Shown piece after piece: positions 9,133-17,467 of a DNA stretch of 64,000 nucleotides. Origin of the DNA: JAAYJK01 sp964501655 (GTDB lineage: Bacteria > Bacillota > Syntrophomonadia > Syntrophomonadales > Syntrophomonadaceae); the NCBI GenBank assembly GCA_964501655.1, contig CAZCTN010000008.1:1-64000 (forward strand), in the 5' to 3' direction. Every line of letters starts with the position of its first letter. The stretch's first letter is position 1. The notes under the pieces were generated by a model. The model saw only the letters and a list, made by a program, of their open reading frames with translations. It searched no databases and was not told where the DNA came from. Both the position numbers and the translations under genes were made by a program.

Positions 9133-9160
9133 ACCCGGGCACCAGCTGCCCGGGTTTTTT
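9133..9160 (+). terminator. Rho-independent terminator after ndk
   Basis: ACCCGGGCA pairs with TGCCCGGGT around CCAGC and is followed by six T. A textbook 9-bp GC-rich stem. Confidence 0.9.
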
Positions 9161-9302
9161 ATTTCTTATCGCCGGCTGGCAGGGAGTTTTTGTTCCTGAT
9201 GGGGAAGCAGAACCAGGATGGACGCTCCTAGGGTATATTACAGTTGTATATGCAAATAATGTCGACTATAATAACCTTACCAATAATAAACTCAATTACG
9301 AG

Positions 9303-9315
9303 CCATTGGCAGGAT
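9303..9315 (+). repeat. CCATTGGCAGGAT motif
   Basis: The same 13 bases occur at 1381-1393, just before the Ppx/GppA gene, and a shorter TTGGCAGGAT lies near 39277 before the SLH protease. Here it is followed by CATAATATA, which fits the sigma-K -10 pattern CATANNNTA. Meaning unknown. Confidence 0.35.
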
Positions 9316-9322
9316 TTTTAAG

Positions 9323-9487
9323 GTGATCCTTTTACATAATATAGCTATCCGGGTATTATCCAGGTTGACTGATCAAAAAGCTTTAAGAGCAGAGCAGAAA
9401 CACTGGCTAAGAACAAATATTTTCCGGAATATCCCTTCAGAAATCTTGAAGCTGAAAGGGAAGCGAAAATGGATTGGAACAGAATGA
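9323..9487 (+). CDS. Tentative small ORF, 54 codons
   Basis: An open frame from GTG 9323 to TGA 9487 inside the 380-bp gap between ndk and folP. The product would have a short hydrophobic start (VILLHNIAIRVLS) and a basic, Trp-containing tail. It has no proper ribosome site, only AAG next to the GTG. It may be chance; listed because the rest of the gap is otherwise unexplained. Confidence 0.2.
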   Translation: MILLHNIAIRVLSRLTDQKALRAEQKHWLRTNIFRNIPSEILKLKGKRKWIGTE

Positions 9488-9492
9488 TAAAT

Positions 9493-9519
9493 GATAGTGA
9501 ATTAGCAGGATTCACTATC
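9493..9519 (+). promoter_or_regulatory. Hairpin before folP
   Basis: GATAGTGAA and TTCACTATC form a perfect 9-bp stem around a 9-base loop (TTAGCAGGA). No T-run follows. It ends 10 bases before the folP ribosome site GGAGGAG, so it could modulate folP translation or bind a protein. Confidence 0.4.
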
Positions 9520-9540
9520 TGATCAGAACGGAGGAGAATA

Positions 9541-10725
9541 ATGCCGGGGCATCATGCGGTGCATATCACCAACCAGCAGGAAGCCATAGCTTTTCTACAG
9601 GAAATAGGGTCCGACCCGGGCAGTTATGCCTATATGGCACCTAAAGCAGTACACTTGGCGATTAAATTAAAAGATATTCCTGCGGTTACCGCCAACATTA
9701 TCAAGCAGGAGATGCTCTCCCGGGGAGGCGAGGCCGCTATTTCCAGGTCAGCCATTACCGGACACCATAGCACCGATGTTTTGTTAATGGCCACCTTGCG
9801 GCAGTATGCTTTACTGACTGATAAACTTAAGCAGCAGCCCCTGGGCTTGAGACGTTTAGCCGGAGAGATTCAAGATATTATAGAGAACCTGGCCCGGGGA
9901 AACAGAATCATTAAATTGGCTCATGGCCGGGAACTGGAGGTCGGAGGCCGGACTATAATAATGGGTATTCTAAATGTAACTCCGGATTCATTCTCGGATG
10001 GAGGCAGATATATGGAACCGGACCGGGCTATAGCCCGAGCCGCTGAGATGATAGAACAAGGTGCGGATATTATTGATATTGGCGGGGCATCTTCCCGCCC
10101 GGACTCAGTCATGGTCGGGGAAGAGGAGGAACTGGAAAGGGTTCTTCCGGTCATCAAGGAACTAGCCGCCCGGGATATAATCATATCGGTGGATACCTGC
10201 AGGGCCAGTGTAGCCCGGGCAGCATTGGATAATGGCGCCCATATTATCAATGATATTGGCAATCTGAAACTGGACCCTGAGATGCTGTCTGTGCTGACTG
10301 CTTATCAGGCACCGGTAATCCTGATGCATAATAGACTGCAGTTTAACCGGGGACAAACTTACCAAGATCTTATCTCTGACATAGTAGCTGAACTGCGGGA
10401 TTCAGTGGAGAGTCTTGAGCAGTCGGGACTGGACAGAAGCAAGATGATGGTAGATCCTGGGATAGGCTTTGGAAAAAGCGTGAGCGAAAACCTGCTGATC
10501 CTGAAGCAGCTGCCGGCTTTCAAGGGCATGGGTTGTCCGGTGGTGGTAGGGGTTTCCCGGAAGTCACTTGTAGGCAAGATTCTGGACCTGGAGGTAGATG
10601 AGCGGCTGGAGGGCAGTCTGGGTCTGGCTGCCGCCAGCATTATGAAAGGGGCGGATATCATTCGGGTCCATGATGTCCAAGAGAGCAAAAGGCTTGCTTT
10701 GGCAGTGGACAGGGTGGTACGCTGA
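9541..10725 (+). CDS. folP: Dihydropteroate synthase
   Basis: Joins 6-hydroxymethyl-dihydropterin pyrophosphate and p-aminobenzoate in folate synthesis; the sulfonamide target. The barrel begins near residue 135 with IIMGILNVTPDSFSDGG, then DIIDIGGASSRPDS, ISVDTCRASVARAAL, HIINDIG, MVDPGIGFGK and VVGVSRKS. At 394 residues it is about 120 longer than the E. coli enzyme; the extra N-terminal domain (about 1-125) is typical of many clostridial DHPS proteins and of unknown function. RBS GGAGGAG precedes ATG 9541. folB follows with a one-base gap. Confidence 0.95.
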   Translation: MPGHHAVHITNQQEAIAFLQEIGSDPGSYAYMAPKAVHLAIKLKDIPAVTANIIKQEMLSRGGEAAISRSAITGHHSTDVLLMATLRQYALLTDKLKQQPLGLRRLAGEIQDIIENLARGNRIIKLAHGRELEVGGRTIIMGILNVTPDSFSDGGRYMEPDRAIARAAEMIEQGADIIDIGGASSRPDSVMVGEEEELERVLPVIKELAARDIIISVDTCRASVARAALDNGAHIINDIGNLKLDPEMLSVLTAYQAPVILMHNRLQFNRGQTYQDLISDIVAELRDSVESLEQSGLDRSKMMVDPGIGFGKSVSENLLILKQLPAFKGMGCPVVVGVSRKSLVGKILDLEVDERLEGSLGLAAASIMKGADIIRVHDVQESKRLALAVDRVVR

Positions 10726-10726
10726 A

Positions 10727-11086
10727 ATGGATCAAATAATTGTCCGGAATATGGTTTTTTATGGAAGACACGGGGTGCTGGCAGAAGAGAAATGCAATGC
10801 CCAGAGATTTGAGATAGATATCATTATATACAAGGACCTGGAAAGAGCAGCGGCCACAGATGACCTGGCATACAGCGTGGATTATTCCCGGGTCTTCACC
10901 CGGGTGCGGGATATAGTTGAAAAGGAGTCTTTTAATCTGATTGAAACCCTGGCGGTTCACATCGGGGAAATGATACTGGCTGAATTTTCAGCCGAGCGCA
11001 TCCAGGTTACCGTTTGTAAGCCCTGTGCGCCAGTTGATGGGGAGTTTGAATATTTTGCGGTAAAGATAGAACGTAGTCGAAAATAA
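10727..11086 (+). CDS. folB: Dihydroneopterin aldolase
   Basis: Cleaves dihydroneopterin to hydroxymethyl-dihydropterin, the step before FolK. The 119 residues fit the family: IIVRNMVFYGRHGVLAEEK near the start, FEIDIIIYKDL, SVDYSRVFTRV and ETLAVHIGEMIL with a conserved Glu, ending in VTVCKPCAPVDGEF. ATG 10727 comes one base after the folP stop, indicating translational coupling. The usual FolB ending ...KP.api.g.f is present. Confidence 0.93.
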   Translation: MDQIIVRNMVFYGRHGVLAEEKCNAQRFEIDIIIYKDLERAAATDDLAYSVDYSRVFTRVRDIVEKESFNLIETLAVHIGEMILAEFSAERIQVTVCKPCAPVDGEFEYFAVKIERSRK

Positions 11087-11090
11087 AATC

Positions 11091-11119
11091 TTTACAAGTT
11101 TAATAGATGATATTAAGAT
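11091..11119 (+). promoter_or_regulatory. Promoter candidate of folK
   Basis: TTTACA at 11091-11096, 17 bp, TAAGAT at 11114-11119, in the AT-rich gap between folB and folK. Confidence 0.45.
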
Positions 11120-11188
11120 ACAAGCTAATCATAACTTTTTTAAAATTCTGCATTAATTAAGTTGCTTATGGACTGTAGGGATGGTAAG

Positions 11189-11689
11189 GTGAAAAAAAGA
11201 CAGGCTTATATTGGTTTGGGAACTAATATGGGGGATCGGGCCGCTAATTTGCGGCAGGCAGTTGAAATGATGCAGGGAAGGCCCGGAATCAAGGTTGATT
11301 CGGTGTCATCAGTGTATATAACGGAGCCCTGGGGCAACAGGAATCAGGATGATTTTTACAATCAGGTGGTCAGGATAGAGACTGATTTAAGTGCCCGGGA
11401 GTTATTACACCAACTGCAAAAAATCGAAATTAAAATGGGCCGCCAGCCTTCTGAGAAGTGGGGCCCTCGGATTATAGATCTTGACATTATCCTGTACGGG
11501 GACCAACTGGTACAAGAGGAAGATCTGAAAATTCCTCACCCGTACGCGCAGCAAAGGTTGTTTGTCTTAATCCCTCTGGAGGAAATCGATCCCGAGATCG
11601 TTTTTCCTGACAGTGGGATGAGCATCAGGGAGGTGTTGATTAGAGTTTTAGGGCGAGAAGAAGAAAATACAATCAAGAGGATGGAATAA
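11189..11689 (+). CDS. folK: Hydroxymethyl-dihydropterin pyrophosphokinase
   Basis: Transfers pyrophosphate from ATP to hydroxymethyl-dihydropterin, feeding FolP. About 166 residues: AYIGLGTNMGDRAANLRQAV, YITEPWG.RNQDDFYNQV, LLHQLQKIEIKMGR, WGPRIIDLDIILYG with the metal-binding Asp pair, and IPHPYAQQRLFVLIPLEEI. The start is uncertain. GTG 11189 gives the usual family N-terminus and has AGGGATGG upstream; ATG 11168 or TTG 11162 would add 7-9 residues but lack an SD. Confidence 0.92.
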   Translation: MKKRQAYIGLGTNMGDRAANLRQAVEMMQGRPGIKVDSVSSVYITEPWGNRNQDDFYNQVVRIETDLSARELLHQLQKIEIKMGRQPSEKWGPRIIDLDIILYGDQLVQEEDLKIPHPYAQQRLFVLIPLEEIDPEIVFPDSGMSIREVLIRVLGREEENTIKRME

Positions 11690-11795
11690 TGGAGTCTCCC
11701 GCCGGTGCTCCGTAGATTCGCTTGTATCCAATAACGGGACAAGACGAACAATCAACCAGGACCAGGTTTGGGTCAGCCCAAAGGAGGTTTGGAGT

Positions 11796-12692
11796 GTGAG
11801 TAAAAAAGTTGGCATTATTGGGGCGGGAGTTGTAGGAACAGCTATTGGGGTGGTACTCCACGACAAGGGGTATGAGATTACGGGTGTACATGATAAACAA
11901 TCCGAATCTACAAAAACACTTGTGGACCGGATAGGATGTGCCACTTATGCATCGCCTCAAGAGGTTTCTCGCTCAACGGACATATTATTTATAACAACAA
12001 CGGACAGTGCCATACCGGTGGTAGTGGATGAACTCGCTGACCGCCGGGCATTTAGGCCAGGACAGGTTGTTATTCATATGAGCGGTGCTCAATCATCCGA
12101 AATACTTGGTAAAGCCAGGCCTTTCGGGGGCAGGGTTTTATCATTGCACCCCCTTCAATCGTTTGCCAACCTGGATATGGCAGTAGAGAATATCCCCGGT
12201 TCTATCTTCAGCCTGGAAGGTGACAGGGATACTTATGAGATAGGAATCGAAATGGTTACAGCGTTGAGGGGAGAATATTTCTTTATTGACCAGGAAGCTA
12301 AACCTTTATACCATGCAGGGGCTTGCGCAGTCTCCAATTACCTGGTAACGGTTATCAACTTGGGCATAAGGCTGCTTCAGGTTACCGGGGTACCCCGGGA
12401 ATTAGCAGGAAAAGCCTTATTGCCATTGATAAAAGGTACGATTAGGAACATCGAGACGGCAGGAATACCGGGTGCTTTAACCGGTCCCGTTTCTCGGGGA
12501 GATATCAGCACAGTAGTCAAGCACCTGGGCTGCATGGAAGAAAGTGCGGCTGATCTGCTCAGTTTGTACAGTTGCCTGGGTTACTATACTGCGCAGATTG
12601 CACAGGAAAAGGGAACCATCGATAAGGCAAAGATGGAACAATTCCAGGATGCCTTTGTCCAGGTCATGGCCGAACATAAGATGGGAAGGTAA
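11796..12692 (+). CDS. DUF2520 Rossmann-fold dehydrogenase-like protein
   Basis: A 298-residue protein with an N-terminal NAD(P)-binding fold (KVGIIGAGVVGTAIGVVL, then HDK where the ribose is bound) and a helical C-terminal half of the 6-phosphogluconate/ketopantoate reductase type. Motifs include SLHPLQSFANLDMAV, HAGACAVSNYLVTVINLG and GALTGPVSRGD, typical of the DUF2520 family, whose members often sit beside panB/panC in clostridia. No other ketopantoate reductase gene is visible here although panB, panC and panD are, so it may fill the PanE step; this is inference. GTG 11796 follows AAAGGAGG. Confidence 0.8.
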   Translation: MSKKVGIIGAGVVGTAIGVVLHDKGYEITGVHDKQSESTKTLVDRIGCATYASPQEVSRSTDILFITTTDSAIPVVVDELADRRAFRPGQVVIHMSGAQSSEILGKARPFGGRVLSLHPLQSFANLDMAVENIPGSIFSLEGDRDTYEIGIEMVTALRGEYFFIDQEAKPLYHAGACAVSNYLVTVINLGIRLLQVTGVPRELAGKALLPLIKGTIRNIETAGIPGALTGPVSRGDISTVVKHLGCMEESAADLLSLYSCLGYYTAQIAQEKGTIDKAKMEQFQDAFVQVMAEHKMGR

Positions 12693-12718
12693 GCCGATAG
12701 TATCCTCCGGCTCTCAAC

Positions 12719-12742
12719 CAGAGCTGCCAGGGCAGCTCTTTA
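12719..12742 (+). terminator. Weak terminator or intra-operon hairpin
   Basis: AGAGCTGC and GCAGCTCT form an 8-bp stem around CAGG, followed by only three T. It lies between the DUF2520 gene and panB and may reduce rather than stop read-through. Confidence 0.5.
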
Positions 12743-12761
12743 AACGAGGAGCGTGGTGAAA

Positions 12762-13592
12762 ATGGCAAGAATTACAACCACTGTATTAAAAGAAAAGAAA
12801 CAAAAGCAAGAAAAAATTTCCATGCTGACAGCCTATGATTATTCACTGGCCAGCATGGTAGATGCGGCTGGTATTGATATGATCCTGGTAGGCGATTCGC
12901 TGGGAATGGTAGTGTTGGGTTACGAGAACACTCTGGCGGTATGCATGGAAGATATGCTCCATCATACCAAAACCGTGGTTCGGGGGAGCAAGAACGCCAT
13001 GGTGGTAGGCGACATGCCTTTTCTTTCCTACCATATCTCCATCAAGGAATCAGTACGTAATGCCGGGCGCTTTGTTCAAGAGGCAGGTGCTCAAGCGGTA
13101 AAACTGGAAGGCGGGGTAGAGCGGGTAGACACCATCAAGGCTATCCTGGATGCCCAGATACCAGTTATGGGGCACATTGGCCTGACCCCGCAGTCGGTCA
13201 ATCAGTTGGGGGGCTTTAAGGTACAGGGAAAAGACCTGGAATCGGCGCGCAGAATAATACAGGACGCCCAGGCCCTGGAAGCCGCGGGAGTATTTTCCAT
13301 AGTACTGGAGGGTGTGCCCACCAAGCTGGCCCAAAAGATAACCGAAGAAGTAGGGGTTCCGACTATTGGCATAGGAGCGGGACAATATTGCGATGGACAG
13401 GTCCTGGTTATCAACGATATGCTGGGGATGTTCACCGGACATATTCCCAAGTTTGTCAAGAAGTTCGCCAATCTGCAGCCTCTGATTATAGAGGCCTTAA
13501 CCCAATATAAAGAAGAAGTCCAGGCTGGGGTTTTCCCGGCTGAAGAACATGGATTCACTATACAGGACGAGGTATTGGAGCGCCTGTATTAG
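12762..13592 (+). CDS. panB: Ketopantoate hydroxymethyltransferase
   Basis: First committed step of pantothenate synthesis: adds a methylene-tetrahydrofolate-derived hydroxymethyl group to 2-ketoisovalerate. The 276 residues include MLTAYDYSLA, the metal-site region VGDSLGMVVLGYENTL, GDMPFLSYH, AVKLEGG, PVMGHIGLTPQ and GIGAGQYCDGQVLVINDMLG. ATG 12762 is preferred to in-frame GTGs at 12753 and 12756 because of its 10-base spacing from GAGGAG. It uses a folate product and is followed by panC and panD. Confidence 0.97.
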   Translation: MARITTTVLKEKKQKQEKISMLTAYDYSLASMVDAAGIDMILVGDSLGMVVLGYENTLAVCMEDMLHHTKTVVRGSKNAMVVGDMPFLSYHISIKESVRNAGRFVQEAGAQAVKLEGGVERVDTIKAILDAQIPVMGHIGLTPQSVNQLGGFKVQGKDLESARRIIQDAQALEAAGVFSIVLEGVPTKLAQKITEEVGVPTIGIGAGQYCDGQVLVINDMLGMFTGHIPKFVKKFANLQPLIIEALTQYKEEVQAGVFPAEEHGFTIQDEVLERLY

Positions 13593-13611
13593 GAGAGAAA
13601 AGGAAGATGTT

Positions 13612-14460
13612 ATGCGGATATTTAATGAGGTCAAGACTATACAAAACTGGTGTAAAGAGCAGAAACTACAGGGCAAAAAGATCGGCCTGGTACCAACCAT
13701 GGGTTACCTCCACGAAGGGCACCTGGCACTGGTCCGGGAAGCGAGAATTCATTGTCAGGTGGTAGTTGTAAGCATATTTGTTAACCCGACCCAGTTTGGT
13801 GTAGGTGAGGATTTTGAAGTATATCCCCGTGATTTTGAGAGAGATTCTGCATTGCTGGAGCAGGAAAAGGTTGATGCCCTGTTTGCTCCTGCCAATGAAG
13901 AAATGTATTCTTCCGAAAGCAGCACCTGGGTGGAGGTTGCCGGCGAAATTACGACCAGGCTTTGCGGGGCTTCCCGCCCTGGTCATTTTCGAGGGGTGAC
14001 CACGGTCTGCTCCAAGCTTTTTAATATCTGTCTTCCTGACCTGGCTTTCTTTGGTCAGAAAGATGCCCAGCAGGTAATGGTGCTTGAGAAAATGGTTAGA
14101 GAGCTGAACTTCCCGCTGGAAATCATCCGGGTACCGATAGTAAGGGAGGCCGATGGCCTGGCCATGAGCTCCCGAAACGTATACCTGGCCCCCGAAGCCC
14201 GACAGCAGGCCCTAGTATTGAACCGGGCTCTGAGTGAGGCGGAAGAGGCGATAAGGAACGGGGAAAGAGATGCGGTCAGGGTAAAGAAACGGATGAGAGA
14301 AATCATTGAATCCAGTCCCCAGGCCCAAATCGACTATGTGGAAATATACGATGCATATGATCTGGCCGATGTTCAGACCATAGATAGAAAAAGTCTGATG
14401 GCATTGGCGGTAAAATTCGGGAATACCAGATTGATCGATAACCGGTTGGTGGAGGTGTAA
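13612..14460 (+). CDS. panC: Pantothenate synthetase
   Basis: Condenses pantoate with beta-alanine using ATP. 282 residues, the usual length. The adenylate-forming signatures are VPTMGYLHEGHLALV, VSIFVNPTQFG, RPGHFRGVTTVCSKLF, FFGQKDAQQ and MSSRNVYL. ATG 13612 has AAAAGGAAG upstream and starts 20 bases after panB ends. panD follows after three bases. Confidence 0.97.
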   Translation: MRIFNEVKTIQNWCKEQKLQGKKIGLVPTMGYLHEGHLALVREARIHCQVVVVSIFVNPTQFGVGEDFEVYPRDFERDSALLEQEKVDALFAPANEEMYSSESSTWVEVAGEITTRLCGASRPGHFRGVTTVCSKLFNICLPDLAFFGQKDAQQVMVLEKMVRELNFPLEIIRVPIVREADGLAMSSRNVYLAPEARQQALVLNRALSEAEEAIRNGERDAVRVKKRMREIIESSPQAQIDYVEIYDAYDLADVQTIDRKSLMALAVKFGNTRLIDNRLVEV

Positions 14461-14463
14461 GCG

Positions 14464-14820
14464 ATGTTGCGTTATATGTTGAAATCCAAGATTCACAGGG
14501 CGGTTGTTACAGAAGCCAATTTAAACTATGTGGGCAGCGTAACTATTGATAAAAGCCTGATGGAAGCTGCTGATATCCTGGAAAACGAAAAAGTCACCAT
14601 AGTCAACATTAACAATGGACAGAGATTTGATACGTACGTAATAGAAGGTGAAGCAGATTCAGGATTGATGTGTTTGAATGGCGCTGCAGCAAGGTTGGTG
14701 GAGGTTGGCGACTTAATTATCATACTGACCTACACCCTGTTGGAAACCGAGGAGTGTATAAATTACCAACCCCGGTTGGTGTTTGTGAATGATAAGAACC
14801 AGATACAGCAGATTACTTGA
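14464..14820 (+). CDS. panD: Aspartate 1-decarboxylase
   Basis: Makes beta-alanine from aspartate with a pyruvoyl group formed by self-cleavage. 118 residues; the cleavage site is Gly24-Ser25 in NYVGSVTID, Lys9 lies in LKSKIHRA, and NGAAARL.. .GDLIIILTY follows. It supplies the substrate of PanC and starts 3 bases after its stop. The reading frame ends at 14820, only 23 bases before the TTG start of nadA. Confidence 0.97.
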   Translation: MLRYMLKSKIHRAVVTEANLNYVGSVTIDKSLMEAADILENEKVTIVNINNGQRFDTYVIEGEADSGLMCLNGAAARLVEVGDLIIILTYTLLETEECINYQPRLVFVNDKNQIQQIT

Positions 14821-14843
14821 GATAAACCGGGGGGTTTTTTGCT

Positions 14844-15755
14844 TTGCTGAAAGATAATGTCGGGGAATATATAACAGTCCGTAAGAAAGAATTGAATGCG
14901 CTTATCATGGCTCATTATTACCAACCGGCAGAAATACAGGACATAGCTGATTTCGTCGGCGACTCTCTGCAGCTTGCGCGTCAGGCTGCAGAGAGTGCTG
15001 CTTCGGTGATAGTATGCTGTGGGGTCAAATTTATGGCTGAAAGTGCCAAGATACTGAGCCCGGATAAAACCGTGATTCTGCCCAACTCTGAGGCTGGTTG
15101 TCCCATGGCAGATATGGCAACCGCCGGAGAATTGCGCCGGAAGAAGGAAGAGCATCCCGAGGCCCTGGTGGTTTCCTATGTTAACACTTCAGCCGAGGTG
15201 AAAGCTGAAAGCTATATATGCTGTACTTCCTCCAATGCCCTTGACGTGGTGGCTTCCATACCGGCCGATAAACCGATCATTTTTGTGCCGGACAGGAACC
15301 TGGGCAGCTATATACAGGGTCAGACCGGTCGGGATATGATCCTGTGGGACGGATATTGTCCCATCCATGATCGATTAAGCATCGATGACATCAATCGGGC
15401 GCGGAGTCTATATCCGGGTGCCCTGATTACGGTTCATCCCGAATGCCGGCCGGAAATAACCCGGATAGCTGATGCAGTAAGGTCAACCGCCGGTTTGCTG
15501 GCATATATCCAGGAAAGCCCGGCCCGGGAGTTCATTCTGGGCACGGAAGCAGGTTTTGTTCATACCTTGAATAAACACTGTCCGGACAAGAAGATATACC
15601 TGGCTTATGAGCAGTTTAACTGTCCGGATATGAAGTTGATCAATCTGGAGAGACTAGCCCAGGCCCTGGAAAACCTGGAGACCAGGATAGAGGTTGATTC
15701 CGTGACAAGCAGCAAAGCTCGGGAAGCGCTGGACAGGATGCTGCAGATTTGCTGA
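14844..15755 (+). CDS. nadA: Quinolinate synthase
   Basis: A [4Fe-4S] enzyme that condenses iminoaspartate with dihydroxyacetone phosphate to quinolinate. 303 residues, the short form without a C-terminal extension. Visible are MAHYYQPAEIQDIADFVGDS, VCCGVKFMAESAKIL, NSEAGCPMADM, WDGYCPIHDR, VHPECRPEI and FNCPDMKLINLE; the cysteines in VCCGVKF, HPEC and FNCPD are the expected cluster ligands. TTG 14844 is used; the purine-rich GGGGGG just upstream is an odd but possible ribosome site. nadB and nadC follow. Confidence 0.95.
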   Translation: MLKDNVGEYITVRKKELNALIMAHYYQPAEIQDIADFVGDSLQLARQAAESAASVIVCCGVKFMAESAKILSPDKTVILPNSEAGCPMADMATAGELRRKKEEHPEALVVSYVNTSAEVKAESYICCTSSNALDVVASIPADKPIIFVPDRNLGSYIQGQTGRDMILWDGYCPIHDRLSIDDINRARSLYPGALITVHPECRPEITRIADAVRSTAGLLAYIQESPAREFILGTEAGFVHTLNKHCPDKKIYLAYEQFNCPDMKLINLERLAQALENLETRIEVDSVTSSKAREALDRMLQIC

Positions 15756-15816
15756 CCGTTGGCCTGTAACCTGAACCAGGGGACAGGCGAATAATCATAA
15801 GATAGAGAAGTGCGAT

Positions 15817-17421
15817 ATGATTGTATCCAGATACATAGGCCATTTGAACCTGAACACCCCCCTGCACAGCAGTGATTTTGTTATTATAGGGAGTGGAATT
15901 GCCGGTCTTTTTACCGCGTTGAAAGCTTCGGAATTCGGTCAGGTTATTATTCTAACCAAAAAAGGCATAGAAGACTCCAATACCGGTTTAGCCCAGGGTG
16001 GAATCGCCGCCGCAGTTCATGAAGAAGATTCTCCTTTTTTGCATCTGGAGGATACTCTTGAAGCCGGAGCCGGTCTGTGCAATATAGAAGCTGTTGATGT
16101 CCTGGTCCGGGAGGGACCGGATCGGGTCCGGGAGTTGATTGCGGCCGGGGCTACTTTTGACATGAAGGACGGGAATATTTCCCTGGCCCGGGAGGGTGCT
16201 CACAGCAAAGCCCGTATCCTGCATGTAGCGGATACTACCGGGGCTGCTATTCGAGAAGCTCTGGTACAGAAATGCCAGGATTGCCCTGACATACAGATTA
16301 TGGAGGGGCAATTTTTAATCGATATCATAGCCAATGACCGGACTGGTGAATGTTATGGAGTGCTGGTTTTCGATCAAGGCAATCAGATGAATGTCATCTA
16401 TCAGGCCCGGGCAGTTATCGTAGCCACCGGCGGAGCCGGTCAATTGTACAAGTATACTACTAATCCGGATGTAGCTACTGCAGATGGTATGGCTGCCTGT
16501 TTCAGAGCGGGATGCCCATTGGGCGACATGGAGTTTATCCAGTTTCATCCCACCGTCTTATTCAGTCCGGATGATGACCAGCGTTTCCTTATATCAGAAG
16601 CAGTCCGGGGAGAAGGGGGCCTGCTGTATAATCTCAGCGGCAGCAGATTCATGGGCAAGTACCATCCCCTGGAAGAACTGGCTCCGCGGGATATTGTGGC
16701 TCGGGCCATACTGAGTGAGCTGGCCCGGGACGGCAGTGAGTGTGTTTATCTGGATATGCGGAATATCGAGGGGGTCACCCGCCGATTTCCTAATATATAT
16801 CAGACCCTGCTGCAAAAATCCATTGATATAAGCAAGGATTTGGTACCGGTTTCGCCTGCCGCCCACTACACCATGGGAGGTATTGTCACCGACACTTACG
16901 GTCAGACCTCGCTGTATGGCTTATATTCCTGTGGAGAGGCTGCCTGTACCGGAGTACATGGGGCTAACCGCCTGGCCAGCAACTCGCTGCTGGAAGGTAT
17001 TGTTTTTGGGCAGCGGATAGTGGATAAAGTGGAAGAGATCATGTACCGGCGCCGGATCAAGACCGAAGAGATATTTGCCCAATACGATCCGTCCCTGGTT
17101 TATCGGCCCCAGAAAGAAATAATTGAGCCCCTGGCCGCCAGGCAGCAGCTGAAAGATATAATGTGGAACCAGGTGGGAATAATCAGAAATGAGCAGAGCT
17201 TGAAACAAGCCCATGCCATGGTGGAAGATATTTATAACCAGCTGGCCACAGGGAATTCCAGGCTGGATTATTATGAAGCAGTTAATATGCTGATAGCGGC
17301 CCGGATAATTATCCAGGCTGCTCTCTGGCGCAGGGAGAGCCGGGGAGCCCACTGGCGTACCGATTATCCCCAAAGAGATGATAGACGCTGGATTAAGCAT
17401 CTGGATTTTATTAACTGTTAG
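15817..17421 (+). CDS. nadB: L-aspartate oxidase
   Basis: FAD enzyme oxidising aspartate to iminoaspartate for NadA. 534 residues: dinucleotide fold IIGSGIAGLFTALKA, NTGLAQGGIAAA, ATGGAGQLYKYTTNPDVATADG, MEFIQFHPT, SEAVRGEGG, the Arg-containing LAPRDIVARAI and HYTMGGIVTD, and CTGVHGANRLASNSLLEG at the end of the FAD domain. It belongs to the fumarate reductase flavoprotein superfamily but lacks the extra length of SdhA/FrdA. ATG 15817 is used. Operon position between nadA and nadC confirms the role. Confidence 0.96.
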   Translation: MIVSRYIGHLNLNTPLHSSDFVIIGSGIAGLFTALKASEFGQVIILTKKGIEDSNTGLAQGGIAAAVHEEDSPFLHLEDTLEAGAGLCNIEAVDVLVREGPDRVRELIAAGATFDMKDGNISLAREGAHSKARILHVADTTGAAIREALVQKCQDCPDIQIMEGQFLIDIIANDRTGECYGVLVFDQGNQMNVIYQARAVIVATGGAGQLYKYTTNPDVATADGMAACFRAGCPLGDMEFIQFHPTVLFSPDDDQRFLISEAVRGEGGLLYNLSGSRFMGKYHPLEELAPRDIVARAILSELARDGSECVYLDMRNIEGVTRRFPNIYQTLLQKSIDISKDLVPVSPAAHYTMGGIVTDTYGQTSLYGLYSCGEAACTGVHGANRLASNSLLEGIVFGQRIVDKVEEIMYRRRIKTEEIFAQYDPSLVYRPQKEIIEPLAARQQLKDIMWNQVGIIRNEQSLKQAHAMVEDIYNQLATGNSRLDYYEAVNMLIAARIIIQAALWRRESRGAHWRTDYPQRDDRRWIKHLDFINC

Positions 17422-17467
17422 CCAGTTGACTGATCAGCCACCGGAAAATGAAGACTGGGAGGACCAT

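Noticed and set aside
9323..9487. Treating the 54-codon frame as a confirmed gene
   Set aside because: No proper SD and no recognised homology; kept only as tentative.
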